Source: Faecalicatena faecalis
Lineage (GTDB): Bacteria; Bacillota; Clostridia; Lachnospirales; Lachnospiraceae
Assembly (NCBI RefSeq): GCF_012524165.2
Contig: NZ_JABACJ020000027.1
Location: forward strand, 1-64,000
Direction of reading: 5' to 3'
Length of the DNA stretch: 64,000 nucleotides
How positions within the stretch are numbered: the stretch's first letter is position 1; every line of letters begins with the position of its first letter. A program made the translations under genes and the position numbers. Of the stretch, positions 1-7,994 are shown piece by piece. The notes under the pieces are model-generated. The model made no database searches. It was not told the DNA's origin and saw nothing but the letters and a program-made list of their open reading frames with translations.

Positions 1-51
1 CTATCACATGCTTGATGACCTGGGCTGAACTGCGACCAGCCTTTGCTAAAC

Positions 52-98
52 GGCGATACCCATGCGCTGAACGCGCTTCAGCGCATGGGCTAATCGCC
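52..98. repeat. GC-rich long hairpin at window edge
   Basis: A perfect 13-bp inverted repeat (59-71 with 77-89, loop of 5) is extended by a second 6-bp helix (52-57 with 93-98) across a small asymmetric bulge. It is much richer in GC than the AT-rich DNA that follows. In the frame starting at base 2 the first 27 bases read YHMLDDLG-stop, so this could be the terminator-like structure after a gene ending just inside the window. There is no clear T-run. The rest of 1-162 holds nothing else recognisable. Confidence 0.5.
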
Positions 99-162
99 CG
101 GAATAATCAATCATATACAGAAAAATAGAAACTATCGTAAATATAATGAATATGGATATTTT

Positions 163-825
163 TTGCGGCTTACATGTATGTATCTACCTCGTAAAAAGGC
201 ATTAAGACTAATTAAAAAAAGTTATCGCTTTTTCACAAAAAGAGCGGAATTACAGCAAGCAGGAAAATCTCTCATAACATATTCACACTTTGTATCTAGC
301 CTAGGGAACCCCAATAAAGCACTTTCTTATATATTGCAAGCAGAAGGGTTACTGATAAATAAACAGATGGGACAACATATGTTTTTAGTAAATAAAGCTG
401 TAATAAGTATGCATATGGGGATATTTGATGATTCCATATGGAACTTTCTTGATATAGCTGAAATGTCAGCAAGAGTCTCATATGATAAACTTGCTATACA
501 GATATGTAAATTGGTATGGCTTATTGAAAATGATAACTGTAATAATTGTGAACCTATCTTGCAAAAAATACTAGAATATACTGACTTGGAACCAGATAAG
601 GCGATTGTATCTGCCGCCTACTATGATGTATATTATTACTATTCATTAAATGGGCAAAAAGAAATAGCAGACAAATATAAAATGCAAGCACAAGAGCTAG
701 AAGAATGGTGTCCTATAGTAAAGGCGAAATTTCATAACTATATCGATAAAGAATATGCATTTGTATTAAATAAAAAATGGGTTCTTTTCTATTTGGAATA
801 TTGGACCTATGATCTTTTGTATTGA
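163..825 (+). pseudogene. 5'-truncated TPR-type regulator remnant
   Basis: Up to 220 residues with helical, tetratricopeptide-like pairs (for example around NPNKALSYILQAEGLL and DDSIWNFLDIAEMSARV). This resembles the C-terminal peptide-sensing half of Rgg/PlcR/MutR-like cytosolic regulators. The N-terminal helix-turn-helix such proteins carry is missing. The reading frame opens with TTG at 163 or ATG at 178 without a ribosome-binding site, and an overlapping frame opens at 146, so the 5' part looks eroded. The gene is about 30% GC and faces the ATP-grasp gene across a shared hairpin terminator. It may instead be an intact small hypothetical protein. The family call is inference from helix pattern only. 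Confidence 0.45.
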
Positions 826-846
826 GTATTAGAGTCTTCATGTAAC

Positions 847-882
847 ATTGTCAAGAAATGTCAGTGGCAATTTCTTGACAAT
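847..882. terminator. bidirectional hairpin terminator
   Basis: Perfect 13-bp inverted repeat (847-859 with 870-882) with a 10-base loop. It lies between the convergent TPR remnant (ends 825) and the ATP-grasp gene (ends 891). A/T-rich flanks on both sides fit use in both directions. Confidence 0.75.
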
Positions 883-890
883 ATTATTAT

Positions 891-1853
891 TTATAATGAG
901 GGAGAGATAATCTCTTCGTAAAATCTTGTAATAATGGAATTCCATGCAACAGTTCCCATGTAAAACTCAAAAGATTCCAAAGGCTTATTATAATAAAAAT
1001 GTTCTACAAAGGGAATCATAATATTAAATGATGCTAAACTACTTGCAATACCTGTACCAGCAAAACGTGGATTGAGTTCAATAAAATATGGTTTATTATC
1101 TCGAAATTTAAATTGTACATTCGAAAAACCTGGAATGCTGTAATATGAATAAATGGTCTTACAGGACTCAATAATAGATTCATTTTTCTCTATCTGACAT
1201 TTGTATGTAACACCACTTCGAACATCAAGTCGTTTTCGTGGGATAGCAAGCTTTAAATTACCCTCTTTGTCACAAAATATATCTACTGTGTATTCGTAAC
1301 CATCAATATATTCTTGAATAAAATTATCACTTGTGAAGTGATTTTCAATATAATGATCCTTTAAATCGGCTATCCATATACCCTGGCTTGCCACAGAAGT
1401 CTTTTTTCGAAATATAATCTTACTATTTTTATTTTTATCAACCAGACACAAATCATTGTATATTTGTGGGATAGGTATTCCCAACTTATTTATTTCTATG
1501 CTAGCTGTTAATTTATCAGTAAACAACTCCAATATTTCGAGTGAAGGAATAATCATAAGGCATTCAAATAATTGTTCATTCTTTTTGAGTAATTTTAATT
1601 CATCCTCATCTGAAGATATCAGTATATTAATGTCACATTCTCTGCATATTTTTTTAAGAAAACCAATATATGCGTCTTCGTTTTCTAGTGAAGGACTTAC
1701 ATAATACTCATCAACCAAACCTCCACCATTTACTATATTTTTAGAAAATTGTGAACACCCTATTATTTTCGGTGATATATCAGGAAGCTTTCTTAACATT
1801 TTTAAAATGCAAATTGAGGAAAAATAATGGGGCTGTGGTAACAAAATATTCAA
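891..1853 (-). CDS. ATP-grasp domain protein
   Basis: 320 residues. The C-terminal half has ATP-grasp features: a central RKKTSVASQG loop-like segment, FIQEYIDGYEYTVDIF (the acidic strand of the fold), and FIELNPRFAGTG near the end, the typical Mg/ATP-binding E-x-N-xR motif of carbamoyl-phosphate-synthase-like ligases. The N-terminal part resembles the Rossmann-like pre-ATP-grasp domain (GCSQFSKN, ISSDEDELKLL). These enzymes join a carboxylate to an amine or thiol with ATP. The substrate cannot be read from the sequence. Low GC, and no biosynthetic partner nearby except the TPR remnant, so it may have been acquired horizontally. Family confidence is high, specific function unknown. Confidence 0.75.
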   Translation of the reverse strand: MNILLPQPHYFSSICILKMLRKLPDISPKIIGCSQFSKNIVNGGGLVDEYYVSPSLENEDAYIGFLKKICRECDINILISSDEDELKLLKKNEQLFECLMIIPSLEILELFTDKLTASIEINKLGIPIPQIYNDLCLVDKNKNSKIIFRKKTSVASQGIWIADLKDHYIENHFTSDNFIQEYIDGYEYTVDIFCDKEGNLKLAIPRKRLDVRSGVTYKCQIEKNESIIESCKTIYSYYSIPGFSNVQFKFRDNKPYFIELNPRFAGTGIASSLASFNIMIPFVEHFYYNKPLESFEFYMGTVAWNSIITRFYEEIISPSL

Positions 1854-1988
1854 TATGATACCTCCTTACATAAAAGATAACTATATATTATCTGTTGTTC
1901 ATATACACTGTTTTAATTATAGCCCTGAACTCCCCTTGTTACAATAAGAACCTTTTAGAAATAACATGAAAATCTCTTATTCCCCTCC

Positions 1989-3386
1989 CTAATAATGCAT
2001 CACAACTGGTGTCCCCGGTGAAATCAGGCTATACAATGTCGCCGCTCCATCCAGCGGCATATTGATACATCCGTGCGATCCAATGCTCCAATACAGATCA
2101 CCGCCAAATGCCGGCTGCCAGGTCGCATCATGAAAACCGACTCCGCCCCAGGTTACCTGCATCCAATAAGCCACAGGGGTACGGTATTCCGGTTCTCCTG
2201 TCTCAGGCATGATATTTCCGACCAACGTTGCATTTGGCTGCATCAATAAAATATCATACACCCCGGATGGAGTGGAATGTTCATAAGGTTTCCCTGTCAC
2301 TACCGCAGTCTCAAAGACCACATTCCCATCTGCAATATACCACATATACTGTTCGCTCAAATCCACTTCTATAAATGTCTTCCCCCAGTCTTGAGGCTCA
2401 TGTGTCGCCGCACGCTGTTCATATGCCGGCTCCTTGGTCACCGTTTCTCCAGCCTTGATACTGGCAATCAGTGCTTCCGCCTCTGCGGCCTCATCAAATG
2501 CCCATCCATATGTCCCGCCGTACACCTCCGTTGCTTTTCCCCATGGAGTCGTCAACGGTCTGGTCGCGTAAAGAGTCTCATATTTGGCAGCAAAATTATT
2601 CATATATTCCCTGGCTTTATCCTCATGGAACGTTACGTTCATATTCTCATCAAAAGACAACCATTGAGAAATCAGCTTCTTATCCACTACCTCTGTCTGT
2701 GGTGCCATATCATAAGTGATACTTGCCTTACAATATTGATTGAGAACATCACAGGCTGCTGCCACCTCTTTGGAATCCTTCGTATATTTGGGCTTCTGAT
2801 AACAATCCTCTTTCTCCAGGTCTATTGATCCTGCCAGACCAGAAACTGCCTCCTTGACCGCATTTTTCATCTTTTCCTGATCCACCTTTGTTCCGAGCAC
2901 TTCTGGTTTTACCACAAATTTCTCATTGTTGAACTCCGGTTTTGCACTCTGTGGATCTGTTTTTCCCTCATTTTGAAAACTCTTGAGTGACTGCAGCCTT
3001 TCATCCAGCTTTTTTTCGTCAAATATAAAATCCAGCTCCACATCCATTTTATTTTCTTTCCAGAACATGGACGGCCACAAAAATGCATTCTGCTTTTTCA
3101 TCGAACGCTCCAAATCTTTATTATGGACATACTTCATAGAGACCTCTGATCCCAACACGGTCTCCTTCTCCCCTTCTTTCGGTATGATCGATAATTCATA
3201 ATCTTTTATTTGTTTCTTAAGAAACTTTTCTGCTTCTTTTGCTGTCTTCATGGAAAATTCAACACCGTTGATATGAGTCCCATAAAAGAAATGATTCATG
3301 AAATAAATAGATACTCCAATATACGCGCAGACTAAGACCCCCGCTGTGATACCCAATGCAAGCAATATTTTTTTCTTTCTGCCCAT
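1989..3386 (-). CDS. L,D-transpeptidase (YkuD) with peptidoglycan-binding domain
   Basis: 465 residues. A short cytoplasmic start (MGRKKK) is followed by one membrane anchor (residues about 7-30), then a long extracytoplasmic region of the PG_binding_4/VanW-adjacent type seen in clostridial Ldt enzymes, and a C-terminal YkuD catalytic domain. The active-site motif SHGCINMP is present near the C-terminus, with Cys440 and His438. The enzyme forms 3-3 crosslinks between meso-diaminopimelate residues or anchors proteins to peptidoglycan, outside the membrane. Full length for the family. Monocistronic, with AT-rich DNA (3387-3603) upstream. Confidence 0.92.
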   Translation of the reverse strand: MGRKKKILLALGITAGVLVCAYIGVSIYFMNHFFYGTHINGVEFSMKTAKEAEKFLKKQIKDYELSIIPKEGEKETVLGSEVSMKYVHNKDLERSMKKQNAFLWPSMFWKENKMDVELDFIFDEKKLDERLQSLKSFQNEGKTDPQSAKPEFNNEKFVVKPEVLGTKVDQEKMKNAVKEAVSGLAGSIDLEKEDCYQKPKYTKDSKEVAAACDVLNQYCKASITYDMAPQTEVVDKKLISQWLSFDENMNVTFHEDKAREYMNNFAAKYETLYATRPLTTPWGKATEVYGGTYGWAFDEAAEAEALIASIKAGETVTKEPAYEQRAATHEPQDWGKTFIEVDLSEQYMWYIADGNVVFETAVVTGKPYEHSTPSGVYDILLMQPNATLVGNIMPETGEPEYRTPVAYWMQVTWGGVGFHDATWQPAFGGDLYWSIGSHGCINMPLDGAATLYSLISPGTPVVMHY

Positions 3387-3621
3387 CTAATGTGCCCTCC
3401 TCATATGTATATTTCTATCATTACATTAAATAGACAGTTTTTCAAGCCAAAAGGTTTCATATTTCAGCTTTTTTTCTAATTGCTTAATAAAAGAATCCGT
3501 TTTACAATATTAACATGATATTGGGGTCAGAAGGTATTTTCTCCCCAACAAGATACTACCTACGGATTGCTTTGCACTTTGTGCTCCCACAATCCTAAAA
3601 CATTTGAAAGGTTATTTAATT

Positions 3622-4110
3622 ATGGAAATCAGAAAATCACAACTTACAGATCTGGATACACTGATGAAAATGTACGAAAATGCCCGTTCGTTTATGTCAA
3701 GCCATGGAAACCCGACCCAGTGGGGAAATACTTATCCACCAAAACCACTGGTCGCCAAGGATATCGAGGAAGGATGCAGTTATGTCTGCATAGAACAAGA
3801 TAAGATAGTTGCGACCTTCTATTATAAGGAAGGACGAGACGATACTTATGTGAAAATTTATGAGGGCCAGTGGCTCGATGATTCTCCGTATGGTGTTATT
3901 CATCGAATCACCTCCGACGGCACTGTAAGGGGTGCGGCTACCTACTGTATCAATTGGGCTCTGAACCAATGCGGTAACTTAAGGATGGATACCCACCGTG
4001 ACAACATGGTCATGCAGCACACCTTAGATAAGAATGGTTTTACATACTGTGGAATTATCTATTCTGATGATGGCACAGAAAGACTCGCCTATCAGAAAAA
4101 GATAAAATAG
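3622..4110 (+). CDS. GNAT family N-acetyltransferase
   Basis: About 162 residues from ATG 3622; an upstream in-frame TTG at 3604 overlaps the likely ribosome-binding site (GAAAGG), so the ATG is preferred. It has a GNAT layout: an N-terminal IRKSQLTDLDTLMKMYENAR helix, a central strand IVATFYYKEG, VIHRITSDGTVRGAATYCINW as the acetyl-CoA-binding segment, then NLRMDTHRDNMVMQHTLDKNGF with the family's typical N-x-x-M-x-x-x-L-x-K-x-G-F ending. The substrate is unknown. It stands alone and is followed by a long structured terminator. Confidence 0.85.
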   Translation: MEIRKSQLTDLDTLMKMYENARSFMSSHGNPTQWGNTYPPKPLVAKDIEEGCSYVCIEQDKIVATFYYKEGRDDTYVKIYEGQWLDDSPYGVIHRITSDGTVRGAATYCINWALNQCGNLRMDTHRDNMVMQHTLDKNGFTYCGIIYSDDGTERLAYQKKIK

Positions 4111-4124
4111 TAAATTCATCTAAA

Positions 4125-4225
4125 AAAGAGGCTTCATAAGATACTTCTTCTTTTCAAGAACAGGCTTGGAATCTATTTCCAAACCTGCTTCCGAAAGGAA
4201 GACCTGTATCTTATGATGCCTCTTT
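4125..4225. terminator. long branched hairpin between convergent genes
   Basis: Outer arms 4125-4143 and 4207-4225 pair over 19 bp with one mismatch. Inside sit a second imperfect helix and a perfect CTTCC-GAAA-GGAAG tetraloop stem. It lies between the GNAT gene (+) and the molybdenum hydroxylase (-) and is flanked by A-rich and T-rich tracts. It probably ends transcription from both sides, although about 100 bases is large for a terminator. Confidence 0.65.
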
Positions 4226-4239
4226 CTATTATCACGCTT

Positions 4240-6522
4240 TTACACATTCTGTCCGTGCATTCCCCAGTATATTTTTTCTGAGGTAATCGGCAGCTCCCGG
4301 ACAATCACTCCCGTTGCATTCTGCACTGCATTAGAAATTGCCGGAGGCGGAGTGTTGATTACGATCTCGCCTATGGATTTCGCACCGAACGGTCCTGTCG
4401 GCTCATAGCTGCTCTCGAATTCCACCCGAATCATCCCAACATCCAATCGTGTCGGGATTTTATACTGCATAAAGGAATTGCTGAAATTCTTTCCTTTACT
4501 ATTGTATACAATATCCTCATAAAGCGCCATTCCAATTCCCTGGGCAATTCCGCCTTCTGTCTGAAGCCGTGCCAGATTCGGGTTGACTACGGTCCCGCAG
4601 TCTACCACTGCAACATAGTCAAGAAGCTCAAGCTGTCCCGTCACCTTATCTATCTCGACCTCTGCCATTCCGACCATGAACGGCGGCGGAGAAACAGGAG
4701 AGCTGAAGGCCTCGCTTGCGTACAGAGCTTCTTCATTATTGCACATGACCTGATTGCCGATATCCACTCTGGAAATACTCTCGCCATTTTTCAAATTAAT
4801 GACCTGCTTTCCATCGAATTCAACGTCTTCAACAGAACACCCCAGGTACGCCGCACCCCTCTCACAGATTTTTTCACGCAGCTTTTCACAAGTCCTTACC
4901 ACTGCCATACCTGTTACATATGTGGTGCTGGATGCATAAGAACCACAGTCATATGGGGAGGCATCTGTATCTACGCCATGTACAATAATATCCTCCATCT
5001 CACAATCCAGACATTCTGCTGCCATCTGAGCCAGGATGGTGTCACACCCTGTCCCCATGTCAGTTGCACCAATCATAAGGCTATAGAAACCATCGTCATT
5101 GACCTTGATTCCTACTGATGCGGTATCCACAGCAGAAATACCAGACCCCTGCATCGCCATGGCTACACCGACACTTCTGACTTTTCCGTTGCCCATGTCA
5201 CGGCATGGATACTTCTCATCCCAACCGATCATTTCCTTGGCGCGCTGTAAGCAACGGTCCAACGCACAGCTATTTGCGGTCTCACCATAGTAAGCAGGCA
5301 TGACCTGTCCTTCCCGGACAATATTCTTTTCCCGAAGGGCAACAGGATCTGTACCCATCTTGGCCGCCAGCTCATTCACTGCTGATTCTACCGCAAAAAT
5401 GCCCTGCGTAGCTCCATATCCTCTGTATGCTCCAGCAGACATCACATTAGTATATACCACATCATAAACAAATCGGTATGCCTCTGCTTTTCCATATAGT
5501 GGGATGGATTTATGCCCGGACAGACCGACTGTTGTCGGACCATGTTCACCGAAAGCCCCTGTGTTGGACAGTGTATATACATCAATTCCTTTGATGATTC
5601 CATCCTTATCAGCACCGACACGGACATGAATCTCCATCTCATGTCTCGGAGATGATGCGATAAAAGACTCTTCCCTTGTATAAATAATCTTCGCCGGTTT
5701 TCCAGTCTTCCAAGTAACCAGTGCCGGATAGACCTCTGTAACGACCGTCTGCTTTGCTCCAAAACCGCCTCCGATTCTTGGCTTGATCACACGGATCTTG
5801 GACTTTGGAACATCCAGCGCATTTGCCAGAATGCGTCGCACATGGAACGGCACCTGCGTGGAGGATACAATATTAAGTCTTCCATATGCATCCATATACG
5901 TATATGTACGGAAAGTCTCCATCATTGCCTGCTGATTCGCCTTCGTATGATAGATCCTGTCCACCACATACTCGCAGGATTCCAGCACAGCATCAATATC
6001 TCCTGATGAATCTTCCTCGTGTGCGCAGAGGTTCCTCTTGTTATCCGCTCCTACCGGAACGAGACTCTTCCAATTCTCCTCAGGATGTACCAGTACCGGG
6101 TGATCCTTTGCTTCACGGAAATCCAGAACAGGCTCCAGAATCTCGTATTTTACCTTGATTAATTTTAATGCCTTGTTGACAGCTTCTTTACTGGTTCCTG
6201 CTACGATTGCAACAGCATCCCCTACGAAACGCACACGCTGATCCAGAATCAGCCTGTCATATGGGCTCGGCTCTGGATAAGTCTGTCCCGCCATTGTAAA
6301 ACGTTTCTCCGGGCAGTCCTCATAGGTCAGTATACATTCAATCCCTTCCACTGCCTGTGCCCGTGTCACATTAATATCCTTGATCAGAGCATGTGCATGA
6401 GGGCTTCTTAGAATCTTTACGATCAGACAGTCAGACGGTGCCAGATCATCTGTATAGACACCTTTTCCCGTAACCAGTGCTTTGGAATCCACTTTTGGAA
6501 TTGGCTGATTTACCACTCTCAT
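4240..6522 (-). CDS. Molybdenum hydroxylase large subunit (xanthine dehydrogenase family)
   Basis: 760 residues from ATG 6522, which has a good AAAGGAGG site and overlaps the FeS-subunit stop (ATGA). An upstream in-frame start at 6597 lies inside the neighbour and is rejected. The protein matches the Mo-binding subunit: PIPKVDSKALVTGKGVYTDD at the start, KPRIGGGFGAKQ (molybdopterin contact), AYRGYGATQG, and GPFGAKSIGEI near the end with the glutamate expected to act as base. Together with the next two genes it forms a hetero-trimer that hydroxylates purines or other N-heterocycles in the cytoplasm. The exact substrate (xanthine, purine, nicotinate-like) is not determined. No molybdopterin-cofactor or XdhC-type maturation genes are next to it. 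Confidence 0.93.
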   Translation of the reverse strand: MRVVNQPIPKVDSKALVTGKGVYTDDLAPSDCLIVKILRSPHAHALIKDINVTRAQAVEGIECILTYEDCPEKRFTMAGQTYPEPSPYDRLILDQRVRFVGDAVAIVAGTSKEAVNKALKLIKVKYEILEPVLDFREAKDHPVLVHPEENWKSLVPVGADNKRNLCAHEEDSSGDIDAVLESCEYVVDRIYHTKANQQAMMETFRTYTYMDAYGRLNIVSSTQVPFHVRRILANALDVPKSKIRVIKPRIGGGFGAKQTVVTEVYPALVTWKTGKPAKIIYTREESFIASSPRHEMEIHVRVGADKDGIIKGIDVYTLSNTGAFGEHGPTTVGLSGHKSIPLYGKAEAYRFVYDVVYTNVMSAGAYRGYGATQGIFAVESAVNELAAKMGTDPVALREKNIVREGQVMPAYYGETANSCALDRCLQRAKEMIGWDEKYPCRDMGNGKVRSVGVAMAMQGSGISAVDTASVGIKVNDDGFYSLMIGATDMGTGCDTILAQMAAECLDCEMEDIIVHGVDTDASPYDCGSYASSTTYVTGMAVVRTCEKLREKICERGAAYLGCSVEDVEFDGKQVINLKNGESISRVDIGNQVMCNNEEALYASEAFSSPVSPPPFMVGMAEVEIDKVTGQLELLDYVAVVDCGTVVNPNLARLQTEGGIAQGIGMALYEDIVYNSKGKNFSNSFMQYKIPTRLDVGMIRVEFESSYEPTGPFGAKSIGEIVINTPPPAISNAVQNATGVIVRELPITSEKIYWGMHGQNV

Positions 6523-6983
6523 GAACGCACCTCCTTTTTGAACTGTAAATACTTCTGGATGGCACGCAATTGTCCCATATAGCCTGTACATCTGCATAGA
6601 TTTCCAGCCAGATACTCTTTGATTTCTTCTATATCGGGATCGTCAAGCTCCCGTACCATTGCCAGAACATTCATAATGAATCCCGGAGAGCAAAAGCCGC
6701 ACTGTTCCGCGCCTTCCTTCGCCAGAAATTCTCCAAACTCTTCTGCCTCTGCTTTTACCCCTTCTAACGTCGTGATCTCGTGTCCATCCACACTGACAGC
6801 CAGTATGGAACAGGACAGACGGGATTTTCCATCGATCCATACAGTACATAGACCGCAGTTCGTCGTCTCACAGCCGCATTTTACACTGTGGCACCCCAGG
6901 TCACGCAGGACATCCAGAAGGATTGAATCCGCTTTGACCTCTGTGGTCGTCTGTTTTCCATTTAACATCATTTTAATTTCCAT
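6519..6983 (-). CDS. Molybdenum hydroxylase 2Fe-2S subunit
   Basis: 154 residues, full length for the family. The N-terminal ferredoxin-like domain has CGCETTNCGLC plus a downstream cysteine (SRLSC). The C-terminal helical domain has CGFCSPGF and CRCTGY. These ligate the two 2Fe-2S clusters that carry electrons from the Mo centre to FAD. It is translationally coupled to the Mo subunit (4-bp overlap) and abuts the FAD-subunit stop, so the three genes form one operon. Confidence 0.95.
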   Translation of the reverse strand: MEIKMMLNGKQTTTEVKADSILLDVLRDLGCHSVKCGCETTNCGLCTVWIDGKSRLSCSILAVSVDGHEITTLEGVKAEAEEFGEFLAKEGAEQCGFCSPGFIMNVLAMVRELDDPDIEEIKEYLAGNLCRCTGYMGQLRAIQKYLQFKKEVRS

Positions 6984-7787
6984 CTATTTGTCCTCCGCTA
7001 AAATCGAACGCATGGCACGCATGATCAGAACCTCCGCCAGATGCTGCCTGTACTTCGCACTGCCTCTCATATTCGTCCCATATGTGAACTGCGCCGCTGC
7101 TTCCTTTGCATAGATTTCCAGCTGCTCATCAGAGATATCCTTCGGAATCTCCCATTCCTTCTCCAGCACTGCCGCCTTCATCGGACGGGCACCTATTGAA
7201 AAATACCAGGTCTCTTTTCCGTGCACCGGGCCTGTCACAACCGCACATGCGAGCACAGGAAAGTCCGTCTTCGTCTGACGGATAGAATCGTAATGCAGCT
7301 TCCTATCGCTTTTTCTAATAATAATAGAAAGCAGAATGTCCTTGTCCCGCTTGTGGTTCACAAACTCTGACAGGCGGATGGTTCCTCCGTCGTATAATTC
7401 TACAAATGTATCCAAAGCCAAAAGACAGGTCAGTACATCGGAGAAGCCGAATCTTCCATAGATACTTCCCCCTACTGTTGCCTGATTGCGGAACTGCACT
7501 CCTACAATATGGCGGACAGACTCCGCGATAGAATCTCCATATGCCTCCCGCAGTCCTTCGTGAAGCTCCAACTGCCTCAGAGTGCACATCGCACCAATCT
7601 TAAAGTACCGCTCCGTTTCCTCGATCTGATCCAATCCCAGATTCGATAAATCTATCAAGGTCTGTACCTTCGCATTCCCAAGCCGCATCCACATCATACC
7701 GCCCATCACCCGGGCATTCCTGGCCTGATTCAATTCATATGCCTCTTCCAGGGATTTCGCTTTCACATAATTGTTAATCGTAAGCAA
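6984..7787 (-). CDS. Molybdenum hydroxylase FAD-binding subunit
   Basis: About 267 residues from a TTG start at 7787 with AAAGGAG 8 bases upstream. A longer frame reaching 7931 runs through the upstream terminator and a hairpin and is unlikely. FAD-binding signatures are MGGMMWMRLG (altered from the usual G-G-T-D-L-x-x), VGVQFRNQATVGGSIYGRFGFSD, and a C-terminal domain ending MRGSAKYRQHLAEVLIMRA. It passes electrons to NAD(P) or ferredoxin in the trimer. It is the first gene of the three-gene operon. Confidence 0.9.
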   Translation of the reverse strand: MLTINNYVKAKSLEEAYELNQARNARVMGGMMWMRLGNAKVQTLIDLSNLGLDQIEETERYFKIGAMCTLRQLELHEGLREAYGDSIAESVRHIVGVQFRNQATVGGSIYGRFGFSDVLTCLLALDTFVELYDGGTIRLSEFVNHKRDKDILLSIIIRKSDRKLHYDSIRQTKTDFPVLACAVVTGPVHGKETWYFSIGARPMKAAVLEKEWEIPKDISDEQLEIYAKEAAAQFTYGTNMRGSAKYRQHLAEVLIMRAMRSILAEDK

Positions 7788-7828
7788 AATAGCTCTCCTT
7801 TCTACTACACCACTTCTCCATCTGCCTC

Positions 7829-7850
7829 CTGGTAATCTAATAGTTACCAG
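7829..7850. repeat. inverted repeat in hydroxylase leader
   Basis: Perfect 7-bp inverted repeat CTGGTAA/TTACCAG with an 8-base loop, between the transporter terminator and the FAD-subunit start. It could be a regulator-binding site or an RNA stem. No known riboswitch was recognised in 7788-7860. Confidence 0.35.
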
Positions 7851-7853
7851 CGC

Positions 7854-7890
7854 GAAAAAAAGGTGTAAATGCTGATTGTCATTCACACCT
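7854..7890 (-). terminator. intrinsic terminator after the symporter gene
   Basis: On the minus strand an 11-bp stem (7861-7871 with 7880-7890, one mismatch) is followed by seven Ts (7860-7854). It lies downstream of the GPH symporter and upstream of the hydroxylase operon, so it separates the two or attenuates read-through. Confidence 0.75.
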
Positions 7891-7994
7891 TGTCGTTTAA
7901 ATATCATATCATAAGTGTCACTTTTTGTCAAAGAAAGACATTATATTAACAAAGAAATGTTAACAAAAAATTGCCTTATAAATGCCGTTCCCTT

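Noticed and set aside
2..28. End of a gene (YHMLDDLG-stop) at the left edge
   Set aside because: Nine codons are too few to identify a protein or even to be sure the frame is coding.
6523..6597. Longer start for the molybdenum hydroxylase large subunit
   Set aside because: The extra 25 residues overlap the FeS subunit and do not resemble the family; ATG 6522 has a strong ribosome site.
7788..7860. Purine riboswitch before the xanthine-dehydrogenase-like operon
   Set aside because: The conserved three-way junction and loop sequences of the purine class are not visible; only a plain 7-bp stem is present.
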